NCBI GenBank assembly: GCA_964441755.1 | Contig: CAYTVG010000015.1 | Coordinates: 49,148 to 113,147, forward strand | DNA from: JAUMBM01 sp964441755 | GTDB taxonomy: Bacteria; Bacteroidota; Bacteroidia; Chitinophagales; Saprospiraceae | Reading direction: 5' to 3' | Length of the DNA: 64,000 nt | Shown here: positions 52,339 to 63,000 of the stretch, one piece after another | Numbering within the stretch: the stretch's first letter is position 1 | How the letters are laid out: every line of letters begins with the position of its first letter | Notes under the pieces: model-generated | Told to the model about the DNA's origin: nothing | Seen by the model: only the letters and a program-made list of their open reading frames with translations | The model's database searches: none | Made by a program: the position numbers and the translations under genes

Positions 52339-52560
52339 GGTAGAAAGCAAACGACCCCGTTGTTTCCCGGAGTCCCGTAGGGACGTGATGTGGGTAGACC
52401 CGTAGGGACGCGAGGTGGGTAGAAAACACCGGGGCCGTTGTTTCCCGGAGTCCCGTAGGGACGTGATGTGGGTAGACCCGTAGGGACGCGAGGTGGGTAG
52501 ACCCGTAGGGACGCGATGTGGGTAGACCCGTATGGACGGAATATGGGTAGAAAACAACGG
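52339..52560 (+). repeat. REP-like array, six 25-nt units, plus a 78-bp super-repeat
   Basis: Units beginning cccgtagggacg start at 52374, 52399, 52452, 52477, 52502 and 52527. A 78-bp block containing two units is repeated twice (from 52357 and 52435). Each unit contains the short palindrome gtccc-NNN-gggac. This is the mirror image of the repeats on the other side of the transposase remnant. Confidence 0.85.
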
Positions 52561-52806
52561 CCCCGGTATTCCCTATGGCGCATTTTCGCACAGTAAAAGT
52601 CAGGTACAACGCGTAATTTAATATATTCAAGAACAAGAAGCCCACCATGCCAAGACAAGTTTCTTGGAGGCGTATATTAATATCCTAAAAAAATTTGAAG
52701 TTACATACGATGAACGGTATATTTTCAAACCGTTGGAATGATGGATGATGGAGAATCATACCCACATTTCGTCCCTACGGGACTCTGGAAAATACCGGGG
52801 CCGTTG
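52555..52806. mobile_element. REP-like element around an IS200-type transposase remnant
   Basis: A 16-base perfect inverted repeat (52555-52570 and 52791-52806) encloses the transposase remnant at 52601-52741, and inverted 25-nt units lie outside on both sides. This is the layout of RAYT/REP elements in other bacteria. Confidence 0.6.
52601..52741 (+). pseudogene. IS200/IS605-type (Y1) transposase C-terminal remnant
   Basis: After a TAA at 52619-52621 the frame reads YIQEQEAHHAKTSFLEAY and LKKFEVTYDERYIF to TGA at 52739-52741. This matches the typical C terminus of IS200-family TnpA (a QEEHH..F..EY..LL..F.V.YDE.Y.F pattern). The 5' part is gone. Confidence 0.7.
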
Positions 52807-52987
52807 CTACCCATATTACGCCCCTAACGGGGCTTCCAATCTACGGAAAACAGCACCAATCATCCTGCCTAACGGGGCTTCCATTGTACCGAAAACAGCA
52901 CCAATCATCCTGCCTAACGGGGCTTCCATTGTACCGAAAACAGCACCAATCGACCTACCTAACGGGACTTCCCTGGCTTTTAACTGA
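52759..52987 (-). repeat. Inverted REP-like units and 45-nt tandem repeats
   Basis: Two units of the left array in inverted orientation (about 52759-52783 and 52808-52832) are followed by about three copies of a 45-nt unit (ccgaaaacagcaccaatcat...). Each carries gcccctaacggggc, a GCCCC-TAAC-GGGGC hairpin. Confidence 0.8.
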
Positions 52988-54073
52988 CTGACTGTTGAGG
53001 TGGGTCAGCATATTCCGAAATATGCATACGGCTAAAGGATACCGAAATATTCAAAATTTCGTCCGTATGATTTACTTCCACTTAGGGGGGGCTAGATCTC
53101 AATACCCATTATATTTGACTAAGAACCGATTAGTTACTCAGACTGTGTGTCCATGTTTTCCTGTTTACTAAGAAGGGAATTGCTTTTGTCTCGTGCCGGA
53201 CAAGGTGCATGAGCTGCCTGACAGCTATCTTACAGGCAGCAGCAGGCTTTTACCTGCCTGGCAATATTGTGAGACAGTTCAAAAATCGGAAGGTCATTGG
53301 CATTGCCATTGAAAGGGTTCGCTATCTCTTCAGCCAGTAGCCCGGGACTGGCCGGCACCTATAGTCAAAGCGGCAAGCCGGCGGGGCATCTGCACGCAAT
53401 TGATGGTGGAGAAAAGCATCACGTAAAGGAATATAAATCTTTTGGAAAGCATCATAAGAAAAATGGGGAGTACATCACATCACTTTCCGATTGTATCAGC
53501 TATGTACTGTACAGGAATAGTCGCTTCACTTAGGACATTGGCTTGTGCTTGTACAGTCGGTATTTGTCATCTCTTACTGAACTGAGAACTATATGCTGAG
53601 AATTGTAGGATAGTATGCCTGACAGATTTTATGATTCTGACAGGATAGAAATTTGCTGGATTTTACCAGCATTGGAGATGAACCATCATCACCGAACTAC
53701 AAACTTCATATATTTTTTTGTTGTTTACGTGCCGAAATTATTATTGTTTTGTATATTTATTGAGGAGATGGTTATTATGCATTGTTTAGCCGCATGATGG
53801 TTTGGGTATATGAGTAATTGGGTTGATTCGTTGTATCAAGTTCATAGGGTGTCTGGAATTGTCTCCCAGAAGTAAAACGGGGCTATTAGTAAGTTTTCAT
53901 GGGGTTAAAGGGGTGTGGGTGGCGCCGAATGAATGAAAAGGTGAAAACAGTGACAAAATTTCATTTTGAGTCTGAAAAGCAATGCCTTGTATTGATAATC
54001 AACAATATGTGTGAAATCCTGTATCCCTGAAACCACCTGACATCATTTATCGTTTCACAGACTATAGGTAACA
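52988..54073. other. Gene-poor stretch between the mobile scar and the hybrid sensor gene
   Basis: About 1.1 kb without a supportable gene. Small open frames (for example 53297-53533) show no recognisable domain. Composition is mixed, with a GC-richer patch at 53200-53420. It may be decayed coding DNA. Confidence 0.5.
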
Positions 54074-57000
54074 ATGGTGAATGCAAGTATTGGGCTGCCA
54101 ATACAACTGTCCAAGCAGTGGATATTGTTTGTCATAGCCACTTACAGCTGCTCAGCCAGGATGATGGCCGTACTTGCTGTTTTTCTGTACAGTGCTTACC
54201 TGCACGCGCAGACGGATTATTTGGTAGATATAAAGCAATATACTACAGAGGATGGTCTTTCGCACAATGTGGTTGTTCAATCGTTTAAAGACAGCCGGGG
54301 ATTCATGTGGTTTGTTACTAACAGAGGGCTGGATTTATTCGATGGGCAGCAATTCTTCAATACGATGCAATGGCCTCTGCTCACTACGGACACCAAGGTA
54401 AATATCCTCTTTGAAGATAACAAAGGGCATCTCTGGATCCGCTTCATAGACCGACAGCACGTGCGTTACCAGCTACTTAATATACATACGCGCGTAAGCA
54501 GCCAACTTTCTTACGACCACAAAAACATACCCGTACACAGCCAGGTATGGGATATTGCCCGCGGTAATGAAGAAGAGTTATTTATCAGTAACAAGTTGGG
54601 GCAGGTATGGCGTATAGAGGCGGGTAAAAAACCACAAAAAATATACGATCGGCCAGGTTGTGAACTGAAGTTCTGTAGCCGGATTATTCAGTCAGATTAC
54701 CTATGGATACTTTCGATAGAGACCTCTACGGTTGATTCCAGCCTGGTAGCTATTGAAAAAAAGGGGCGAATACGTCAGCAGATTGATGCCAGCAATATTA
54801 TTCAGTTTGCACAGGTATCGGGTGATTCTCTCTGGTATATAAACAATTTATATACAGGCTATTTGTTGCCAAACGGAAATAGGTGCCAATGGCCTCTGTC
54901 TGATTACTCTCCCGATAGAAATCCTTTGCAATTTAGCCACCATGAAGTAGCCTTACGCAAAGAGAGCAATCATCTGTGGTTATATAATCGAAAACGACAG
55001 CTGCTGATGATACGGCCAGGAGAAGAACTCGTCTATAATTTTGATCAATATACAGGTAGGATACGGCCGCAGAATGTTTTGGGCATCAGTATTGATGATG
55101 ACCAGACAGCCTGGATATTTGACGTACAAGGGCTGTATAAGATCAGAATACGCAAAAATAGATTCCGTAAGTTTATCTGGGATGATCCGGAGAAGGTGCG
55201 ATACGTTATCCGCAACTCTTGCCGGGGCATACAAATTGATCAGCAAGGTAGGCTATTGGCCATGGCTGGTGACAAGCTGCATCAAATTGATATTGGCACA
55301 GGAAAAATACTGAAGACTGCAGCACTTGGCATCTACTACCCCTTGCTGCAAGATAGCGACGGGACTCTCTGGTTGGCAATGGATAAGCTACATCGCTATG
55401 ATATACTGGAGCAACGTATGCGTACCTTTCCCATGCCCAAAGACATTATCTACCGCAATATTTGGTCTTTATATGAACAAGACTCCCTTATATGGGTAGG
55501 ACACCAGTATGGTTTGGCACTCTTCGATCGATACCGATTCGAAATGAGGGCATTTCAACAATATAATGGATTCGATGCTTTGCGCAGCGCCGATATCTAT
55601 GCTATCCAGCCTGATTCAGAACGCAATGGCCATCTATGGTTTGTAACCAGTGAGGGGCTTTTTTATTTTGAAAAAAACAGAGGGATCGTAGCCAGATACT
55701 GGAAAGAAGGTAAAGGTAAATACAATTTTCCTGTTAATAATCTCAGACATTTTAGCCAGGATGATGCGGGGGATTATTGGTTTGCAACCGATGAGGGTTT
55801 GTTGTACTGGCAGCCTGTCAGGCGGTGCACTAAACTTTATACCACTAAAGACGGTTTGCCAGACAACAATCTATACAGCATTTACAAAGATGAACGAAAT
55901 TTTCTCTGGATCAGTAGTGATAAGGGTATCATTCAATTTCAGATGAACACGGGTCGGCTGCGTTATTTTTTGGAAAATGACGGTATTACCCACGATGAAT
56001 TCAATCGCATTTCTCATCATAGGGGTTCTGACGGAGCACTCTATTTTGGCAGCCTCAACGGAATTACCGCCTTTCATCCTCGTGATTTTTGGGATGACTT
56101 TGACCAACAGACTCGGGTACCTCTGACACTGATTTCCGCAAATACCCTCAGTTTGGGCGCCAAACCCGAACTTGAGTTATTACTGTCGTATCACCAACAA
56201 GGGAGATTGACACTCAAACCACATCAACGTTATCTGCAACTTATTTTTAGCCTTCCCAACTTTCATACCTATAAAGAAACAGAATATAGCTATCGGATAG
56301 AGGGACTTGACAATCGATGGGTATACAGCAAATCGCCTCTCCTCCAATTAGCGGGACTACCCCACGGTGATTACCTGCTTGTCGTGAAGGCACGATCAGG
56401 TAATGGTATATTCTATGAAGATTCATGTACAATTCCTATCCGGGTACTTGCACCTTTATATCTGCAAACCTGGTTTATCAATCTGATCATACTACTATTC
56501 GTTACGCTGCTCATATTGATTATCCGCTATAGAATCCGGCAGTTGCAAACTCGGCAACAAGAACTTGAGCAAGAGGTAAGTAAACGAACCCATCAGATTG
56601 TCCAAGACAATAAATTGATCGAAAAGCAGGCCGAACAATTGCGAAAGCAGCATAATGAAAAACAGCGGTTCTTCACCAATATCACCCATGAATTCAGAAC
56701 TCCGCTTGCATTGATATTAGGACCCGCTCAGAAATTACTTAGAAACCGAAAGCTTACTACCAATGAAATAAGCCTGCTTACAATCATTACCAACAATGCA
56801 CACCGTCTGCTTAATCTTGCTAATGATCTTCTGTACATCAGTACGTTAGAAGCAAAAAAGCAGGAAATAAAACTTGAACCCATTTTTTTGGAAGCCTTCA
56901 ATCAGCGGCTATTGGCTGAATTTTTACCTTTAGCGCAGCAAAAAGGGATAACGCTGGTGTACGAGGGACGGATAGACCCTAATTTTTGTATTAAAATGGA

Positions 57001-58204
57001 TCTGCGGTATATCAATATCATACTCACCAATCTTTTTACTAATGCCATTAAATTTACGGATCGCCACGAACGCATTTCTTACAAGGTGAATATTGGTAAT
57101 GAAGAACTTACATTTATTGTGCAAGATACAGGTAGAGGCATCTACCCGGAAGACCAACCGTATATTTTCGATCGTTATTATCAGGCTCAACATCCCCAAG
57201 CAGCTATTGAAGGCGGTACTGGTATCGGGTTGGCCATTGTACGGGAACTGACCGAATTGATGGGGGGGCGCGTGTGGGTAGAAAGCCAGGAAGGTCGTGG
57301 GAGTACTTTTTATGTGGAACTACCTATAATAATCGCAAATCATGAAGAGGTTGAGCAGCTGGCACAAGAGCGAGAGCAACCAGAACAAATCCTCTTGCCG
57401 CCAATACGTCCTCCAAAAATTCATCCACATCCTGATAAAACTACTATTGATCGACCCCGTATTCTACTGGTAGAGGACAATCCCGATTTTCAAAGATTTA
57501 TGTCAATGCTACTCACAGATAGCTACCAGCTGGAAATCTGCAATGATGGACGAGAAGCAATCACTAGTTTAGTTCAAAATATGCATATTGATCTGATCAT
57601 CAGTGATTTGATGATGCCAAATATGGATGGATTTAATTTGGTAGAGCAAATACGCAAGGAGCAACAATGGAATAATATACCTGTTCTTATCATTACTGCC
57701 AGGGGTATTGTTTCCGATCTCGAACGCATCAAACAGCTTGGTGCTGATGATTACATCGTCAAACCCTTCACTGAGGATGAATTGCTGACCATAATTCCCA
57801 CGCTCATCAATCGTAGTCGTATACGCACCGAGCTTTCAGGTACTGGTTCGGCTGCAATGAATATTACTGAAGATGATATCCTTGCCCAACAAAATGAGTG
57901 GCTTAAAGAACTGAAGGAAACAGTATATCAACATTTGGGGCAAGCTGATTTCTCTGTTGACGATTTGGCGGCTAGCATGCATACAGGTCGAACTCAATTT
58001 TTTCTTAAAGTACGCAAGCTAACAGGGCTTACCCCCAACCAGTACATCCAGGAAATGCGCTTGCAGCAAGCCAGGCAATTGTTGGAAATGAAAGTCCACT
58101 CTTCTGTAAAAAAAGTGATAAAAATTATCGGGCTAAGAGACGAACGTCACTTTGCCAAACTTTTTAAACAACGTTTTGGGAAATCGCCCTACGATTATCT
58201 ATAA
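54074..58204 (+). CDS. Hybrid two-component system (sensor, kinase, receiver, AraC regulator)
   Basis: A 1,376-residue one-protein two-component system. A signal or anchor sequence (1-46) precedes a periplasmic beta-propeller of two-component-propeller repeats (about 50-660: YTTEDGLSHNVVVQSFKDS, LWISSDKGI), a Y_Y_Y domain (690-780), a membrane helix (about 800-820), a histidine kinase with H872 (NITHEFRTPLALI) and ATP site (TGRGI, GGTGIGLAIV), a receiver with D1178 (IISDLMMPNMDG), and a C-terminal AraC domain. In Bacteroidota such proteins usually sense oligosaccharides and switch on nearby polysaccharide genes. The start is uncertain (M29/M30 also possible). Confidence 0.93.
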   Translation: MVNASIGLPIQLSKQWILFVIATYSCSARMMAVLAVFLYSAYLHAQTDYLVDIKQYTTEDGLSHNVVVQSFKDSRGFMWFVTNRGLDLFDGQQFFNTMQWPLLTTDTKVNILFEDNKGHLWIRFIDRQHVRYQLLNIHTRVSSQLSYDHKNIPVHSQVWDIARGNEEELFISNKLGQVWRIEAGKKPQKIYDRPGCELKFCSRIIQSDYLWILSIETSTVDSSLVAIEKKGRIRQQIDASNIIQFAQVSGDSLWYINNLYTGYLLPNGNRCQWPLSDYSPDRNPLQFSHHEVALRKESNHLWLYNRKRQLLMIRPGEELVYNFDQYTGRIRPQNVLGISIDDDQTAWIFDVQGLYKIRIRKNRFRKFIWDDPEKVRYVIRNSCRGIQIDQQGRLLAMAGDKLHQIDIGTGKILKTAALGIYYPLLQDSDGTLWLAMDKLHRYDILEQRMRTFPMPKDIIYRNIWSLYEQDSLIWVGHQYGLALFDRYRFEMRAFQQYNGFDALRSADIYAIQPDSERNGHLWFVTSEGLFYFEKNRGIVARYWKEGKGKYNFPVNNLRHFSQDDAGDYWFATDEGLLYWQPVRRCTKLYTTKDGLPDNNLYSIYKDERNFLWISSDKGIIQFQMNTGRLRYFLENDGITHDEFNRISHHRGSDGALYFGSLNGITAFHPRDFWDDFDQQTRVPLTLISANTLSLGAKPELELLLSYHQQGRLTLKPHQRYLQLIFSLPNFHTYKETEYSYRIEGLDNRWVYSKSPLLQLAGLPHGDYLLVVKARSGNGIFYEDSCTIPIRVLAPLYLQTWFINLIILLFVTLLILIIRYRIRQLQTRQQELEQEVSKRTHQIVQDNKLIEKQAEQLRKQHNEKQRFFTNITHEFRTPLALILGPAQKLLRNRKLTTNEISLLTIITNNAHRLLNLANDLLYISTLEAKKQEIKLEPIFLEAFNQRLLAEFLPLAQQKGITLVYEGRIDPNFCIKMDLRYINIILTNLFTNAIKFTDRHERISYKVNIGNEELTFIVQDTGRGIYPEDQPYIFDRYYQAQHPQAAIEGGTGIGLAIVRELTELMGGRVWVESQEGRGSTFYVELPIIIANHEEVEQLAQEREQPEQILLPPIRPPKIHPHPDKTTIDRPRILLVEDNPDFQRFMSMLLTDSYQLEICNDGREAITSLVQNMHIDLIISDLMMPNMDGFNLVEQIRKEQQWNNIPVLIITARGIVSDLERIKQLGADDYIVKPFTEDELLTIIPTLINRSRIRTELSGTGSAAMNITEDDILAQQNEWLKELKETVYQHLGQADFSVDDLAASMHTGRTQFFLKVRKLTGLTPNQYIQEMRLQQARQLLEMKVHSSVKKVIKIIGLRDERHFAKLFKQRFGKSPYDYL

Positions 58205-59108
58205 GGGCACATTCGGAATTTTCTCATTGGAATCAGAATCCGTTCCTCTTGCCGATTTTTTCAGCTATGTAGTACGGGCCTTGCTGTTGTAATACCCTGA
58301 AATACGCGAAATACGCATTTCTGTCTCGGGCAACAGTACTCTATCTCCACCTGTCCGAATTCTTTATATAGTGAACTTTGCGGGTTATTTTGGATCAAAC
58401 AGAGACCTGGTCCTTTTCTCAGCTTGCTCTGAGCCGGCTGGTTCTATATGAGTTCAACATAATTTAAAAAAGGAAGAACGCATAGTAAAGTAAGATTTTT
58501 ATCAACAGGAGAATGAAAGCACAGTCGAATAGCTGACCAATAGTAGCGTAGTTTTATCCTGTTTTACTTCCTCTCTGCGACCAAATTTGATATAAAGGCG
58601 CGTACAATCATCTCATTTTCCTCTTTTAGCTAAAAATACGTACGGATAATCGTACGGAAATGAATGATGCATTAATTCTTAATGAATCAATGTTTGAGTT
58701 TAGTGGTCTGGTTAATAATTTTTAATGTAGATAATTATTTTTAATAAATTTTAAGAAAACGGCTTTTGTGCCTCTGTACAGGAACAAACCACAATTTTAT
58801 GTATGAGTGATTAATTGTACGAATACCCGTTGGGCATATCTCATATTTGCAATGTTTTACGCCTTGCTGAAAACATGATAGCAATATGCATCTTGGTTGA
58901 AAGATATTGGTGGAAAAGAGGTGCTGCTTTGCCAATCTTTTTTAATGATATCCTATGGCCGTTCCAGATTATTCAGCTCGCAATTAGCAACGAAAAAAGA
59001 GTTGAAAGGACACTTTAAAAGGTAATGGCTGCATTTATATCAGGGTGTCATATATTGTTAATAAAAATAATTTATTTTTCATAATTATATAACAATCAGT
59101 CCTTAATC
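58205..59108. other. Intergenic region, no gene recognised
   Basis: About 900 bases, AT-rich in the right half. Small frames on both strands near 58741-59018 look spurious. A palindromic sequence near cgtacggataatcgtacg (58640-58660) is present. Confidence 0.5.
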
Positions 59109-59999
59109 ATGAAAAAAATTGCACAACTGGTGTTGGTTTTTGTTGCATTACTAACTATGCAGCTATCTGCACAGCAGACAGTCTCGAGGATTAGCATCCA
59201 GGGAACGCTAAAGAGTTCTAACGGAGCCTCAGTTGCTGATGGCAGCTATACAGTAAAATTTTTGCTCTATGACGTGCCTGTCGGTGGTACGGCTGTATGG
59301 GAAGAAGAAGCAAGCGTTGAGGTGATTGCAGGGATCTACAGTCACTATTTGGGCAGTGTTGTGCAGCTGGACGGGTCCGACTTTGGCAATACGCTCTATT
59401 TGGGTGTCCGCATTGGTAATTTTGAGCTACAGCCACGTACGGAGCTTACTTATGCACCTTATACATTTGGGGCGAGTGTGGCCCAGAAGGTGGTTTGCTC
59501 TGGTGCCGTGGGGGATGTTAAATATTCGATTCTGGAACCTGATAAATTTGCTGAAGTTAATGGTGACTGCTGGGTGCCGATGGATGGGCGTCCACTGGCA
59601 TCAACAGATGTGTTGAGCCAGCTGGCAGGTCTATCAAGCCTGCCCAATGCGGGAGGACTCTTTGTGAGAGCTCAGGATTTCGCGAACAGCGATAATGATC
59701 CCGAAAGAGATGTCAATTCTGCCATAGCTACAGTGCAAGGGGATGAAGTAAAGTCCCACAATCACGGAGTTTCGGATCCTGGGCATGGACATACATACAC
59801 TGATCGACGTGCTCAAATTTACCCTCTTCCACAATATGCTGCCGCTGTAAGTGGACAATTTGGATTACCGGGGGTGTGGGTTGAGGATGAATCGCGATCA
59901 ACCAATTCGGCGACTACAGGAATTTCTATCAATCCTGCAGGCGGTGGTGAGACCCGCCCCAAAAATATAAACCTCTGGGTGTACATTCGAATCAATTGA
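59109..59999 (+). CDS. Secreted protein with phage-tail-collar-like C terminus
   Basis: A 296-residue protein. Signal peptide (about 1-21, ending LSAQ), then a beta domain (SIQGTLKSSNGASVADGSYT, 30-120), then a C-terminal part like phage-tail-collar/microcystin-dependent proteins (GDCWVPMDGRPLASTDVLSQ, LPNAGGLFVRAQD, VKSHNHG, NINLWVYIRIN). Such domains are found on phage fibres and in some secreted proteins. It precedes the giant LamG protein by 46 bases on the same strand and may be co-expressed. Confidence 0.8.
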   Translation: MKKIAQLVLVFVALLTMQLSAQQTVSRISIQGTLKSSNGASVADGSYTVKFLLYDVPVGGTAVWEEEASVEVIAGIYSHYLGSVVQLDGSDFGNTLYLGVRIGNFELQPRTELTYAPYTFGASVAQKVVCSGAVGDVKYSILEPDKFAEVNGDCWVPMDGRPLASTDVLSQLAGLSSLPNAGGLFVRAQDFANSDNDPERDVNSAIATVQGDEVKSHNHGVSDPGHGHTYTDRRAQIYPLPQYAAAVSGQFGLPGVWVEDESRSTNSATTGISINPAGGGETRPKNINLWVYIRIN

Positions 60000-60045
60000 T
60001 GAAGTCTATGGATGCTTAATTTTGTAAATCAATTGAAAGAATATT

Positions 60046-63000
60046 ATGATTAAATCAATATATTGTTACCTGGTATTGCTGCTGTGGGTAGGTCTACAGT
60101 TGCCGCTTAGCGCACAGGTAGAAACTGACTGTGATCCCACGGCCAATCTGCCCATTACTAAGGGAGATGTGTTGTACAACTACGGTAGCGCCACCAACGC
60201 ATTTTCTGCCCGAAACCGATCCAGCTATACCGTTGCCCAGCACGTAGTGGGTGAAAATGTGGGTCAGGATTTTACGCTGGCGGCGGGTTTTTGGTCCCGG
60301 TTTTTGATAGCCCCTCAGGCGCCGCTCATGAATGTGAGCCAGGGTGATTTCCCCGACCGAATTCTGATTCGCTGGCAGATGGATCCGCTGAGTTCAGAGG
60401 CTTCAACTGGCTTTATCGTCCTTCGGGATGGTGCTTTTCTGGCACAGATAGAGCCGGGTATCAGTCAGTTTATCGATTTCAATGTACAGGCAGGGGAATT
60501 TTATGAGTATACGGTCTATGGGCGCAACCAGTTTGGCGACGGTAGCCATGGCAAGGCAGTTGGCTTTGTAAACCCCAATGGTATTGTGACAGGCAAGCTG
60601 GAGACCTTCAGTGGTAACCCGGTGATTGGGGCTCATGTAAAGTTGACACCCACCATTGGCCGTTCGCTGCGCTTTGATGGTATCAATGATTATATCTGTG
60701 TTACCCATCTGCCGGTAGTGCCAACCAATATGTGGACAGTTTCAGCCTGGGTGAAGATCGATGACGGTTATGACAGTAATGGTATCATTGATCTGGGCAG
60801 TGACCTCAACAAAAACTTCTGGCTGCATACCACAGCTGCCGGGAGCGGTAAGGGGGTGGTAGCAGGTGTGGGTACAGGCAGCGGAGCTGTAAACCTGACA
60901 CACGTATTTGCCGACAACCCCAATGGCTGGCATCAGGTGACGGCTGTATACAACGGCATCTCGCTGCTGCTCTATGTGGACGGTCGCTATATATCTTCCA
61001 TCAAGGCAAACATTGCCAATGAAGATGCATTGTTTACGATCGGCAGCCGCCGCGATCAGACGGGCTTTTTCCACGGCCGCATCGATGATGTGCGCCTGTA
61101 CAACGCTCCCCTGACGAGTACCCAGATTTTCCTGACGCGCGACCTGACAGTCTCCAAGTCTACGGCCAATCTGGTTGCCTACTGGAAGTTTGATGAAGGT
61201 CTGGGAACTAAGGTTTTTGATCTTTCCGACAATGATATGCATGCTTTTATCAACGGAGCAACCTTTAGTGCCGACGCTGCACCGGTCAACAATGCCGGCT
61301 TCACAGATTCGGCAGGTTTTTATACGGTTGAGGGGGTCAATTACAGCCAGGCGCAGACATTTACGGCTACGCCGGTCAAAAACTTCTATTCGCGCTACGC
61401 ACTGGAGTTCAACGCTGCATATTCCTCCTATGCAACCCTGACGGATTTCGACTTGCCGGATACAGCCACCGTGGAGATCAACCTGCACCCGTTTGACCTG
61501 CAGTCGCGACAGGTGGTGCTGGCCAAGGGCAACGATGATTTTGTATTTGGCATCGAGAATAACAACTTTTTCCTGACCATCAACGGCGAGACCCAGGTGG
61601 TTGGACCAGCAACAACAGCTTATCAGCATCTGTCGTTTACGCTGGACGCATATACAGGCCAGGTAGTGTATTATAAGAATGGCGACCTGCAGAATATCCT
61701 CACTTACAGCGATCTGAGCGGTGAGTGGACGGGTGATGTGTGGCAATTGGGGGCTGCCGGAAGCCCCGGGACAGATTTTTATACAGGCCTGCTGGATGAG
61801 GTAGCTTTTTACCACAGCGTGCTGAGCGTAGCCAATATACAACTCAATGCTTCGCCTTTTGGCAGCGGGGGTACGGATGTGGCTAACCCATACCTGATTA
61901 GCTACTTTTCACTGGACGAAGGGGATGGTACGGAATTGGCTGATTATGGTCCTGCCATGAGTGGTATCGGTACAGTTTACAATGCATCTTTTTCCATTAT
62001 CACCTACCGACAGGAGGCTATACCCAACCTGTTTCAGCCAAGCCAGCGGGTGGTCAATATCAATGAGAGTGCTACTGCAGCCTCTGGCATTGACTTTGTC
62101 AACCAGTCAACGGTGACCATCTCCGGCGTTGTGCGTTTTGAAAATACTTTCTGTTATCAGGAGGAAGTAGAGATTCTGGTGAATGGGCAGTCATACTTCC
62201 CACAGATTTTTACGGACGTCAATGGTCGTTTTGTGGCCGATTTTGAGCCGGGTGTGACAGTGACACTGACCCCCCGATACAGCGATCATGTGTTCAGCCC
62301 GGGGTTTTTTCAGGCACGCCGCCTCAACCGGCCGGTGGCCGGGGTGCTTTTTCAAAACCAGACGAAGCGCGAGGTGGTCGGCCAAATGGCCGGCGGCCAT
62401 TGCCGACTGTCGGTCATCCCCGATGGCGCTATCGTGAAAGTGAAAGCCCAGGCGCTCAATGACTGTTACTATCAGGAGCTGACGCTGGACAATCCCGATG
62501 GGAAATTCCGTTTTACAGGGCTTCCGCCCATACCGATGGCTATTAGTGTGACGCAGCATTCTAATAATATTATCTACAACTATTTTCAGCTGCAGGGAGG
62601 TCAGGAGACGGATCTGCGGCGACGGCTGAAAGATACAATTGACTTCATCTACATTGCTCCGCCCAATGTATACATCGAGCCGTTTGAAGAAAGCGGCTGT
62701 GCTGGCAGTGGATTGAAAATGATTGAGCAGTCTGTCCCTGCCAATGGCAACCGCAAATACAGAACGAAGGTACGTGTGTACGAAAGTTATGATGGTGGAG
62801 ACTGCTACCTCGATAGCTTCCGGCTGATCATCAATAACCAGATTGCAGAACTTCCTGAGTATACGATTGACTCAGATACTTCTACCTATACCATTGAGTA
62901 TTGGGCGGGTGCTCCGAATATCGGTGGTAACTATGAGAAATTTTTGCAGGTAACAGCTAATGTAAGGGGAGCAACAGCTACGGAAGTCGAACGGGTAGTG

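Noticed and set aside
52374..52551. CRISPR array
   Set aside because: Units are 25 nt and tandem without distinct spacers, and they recur inverted around a transposase remnant; no cas genes are nearby.
52745..52987. 80-codon plus-strand ORF
   Set aside because: It is made entirely of the inverted units and 45-nt tandem repeats, so its translation is repetitive artefact.
53297..53533. 78-codon plus-strand ORF
   Set aside because: No recognisable domain and no neighbour support; could be decayed coding DNA but cannot be supported.
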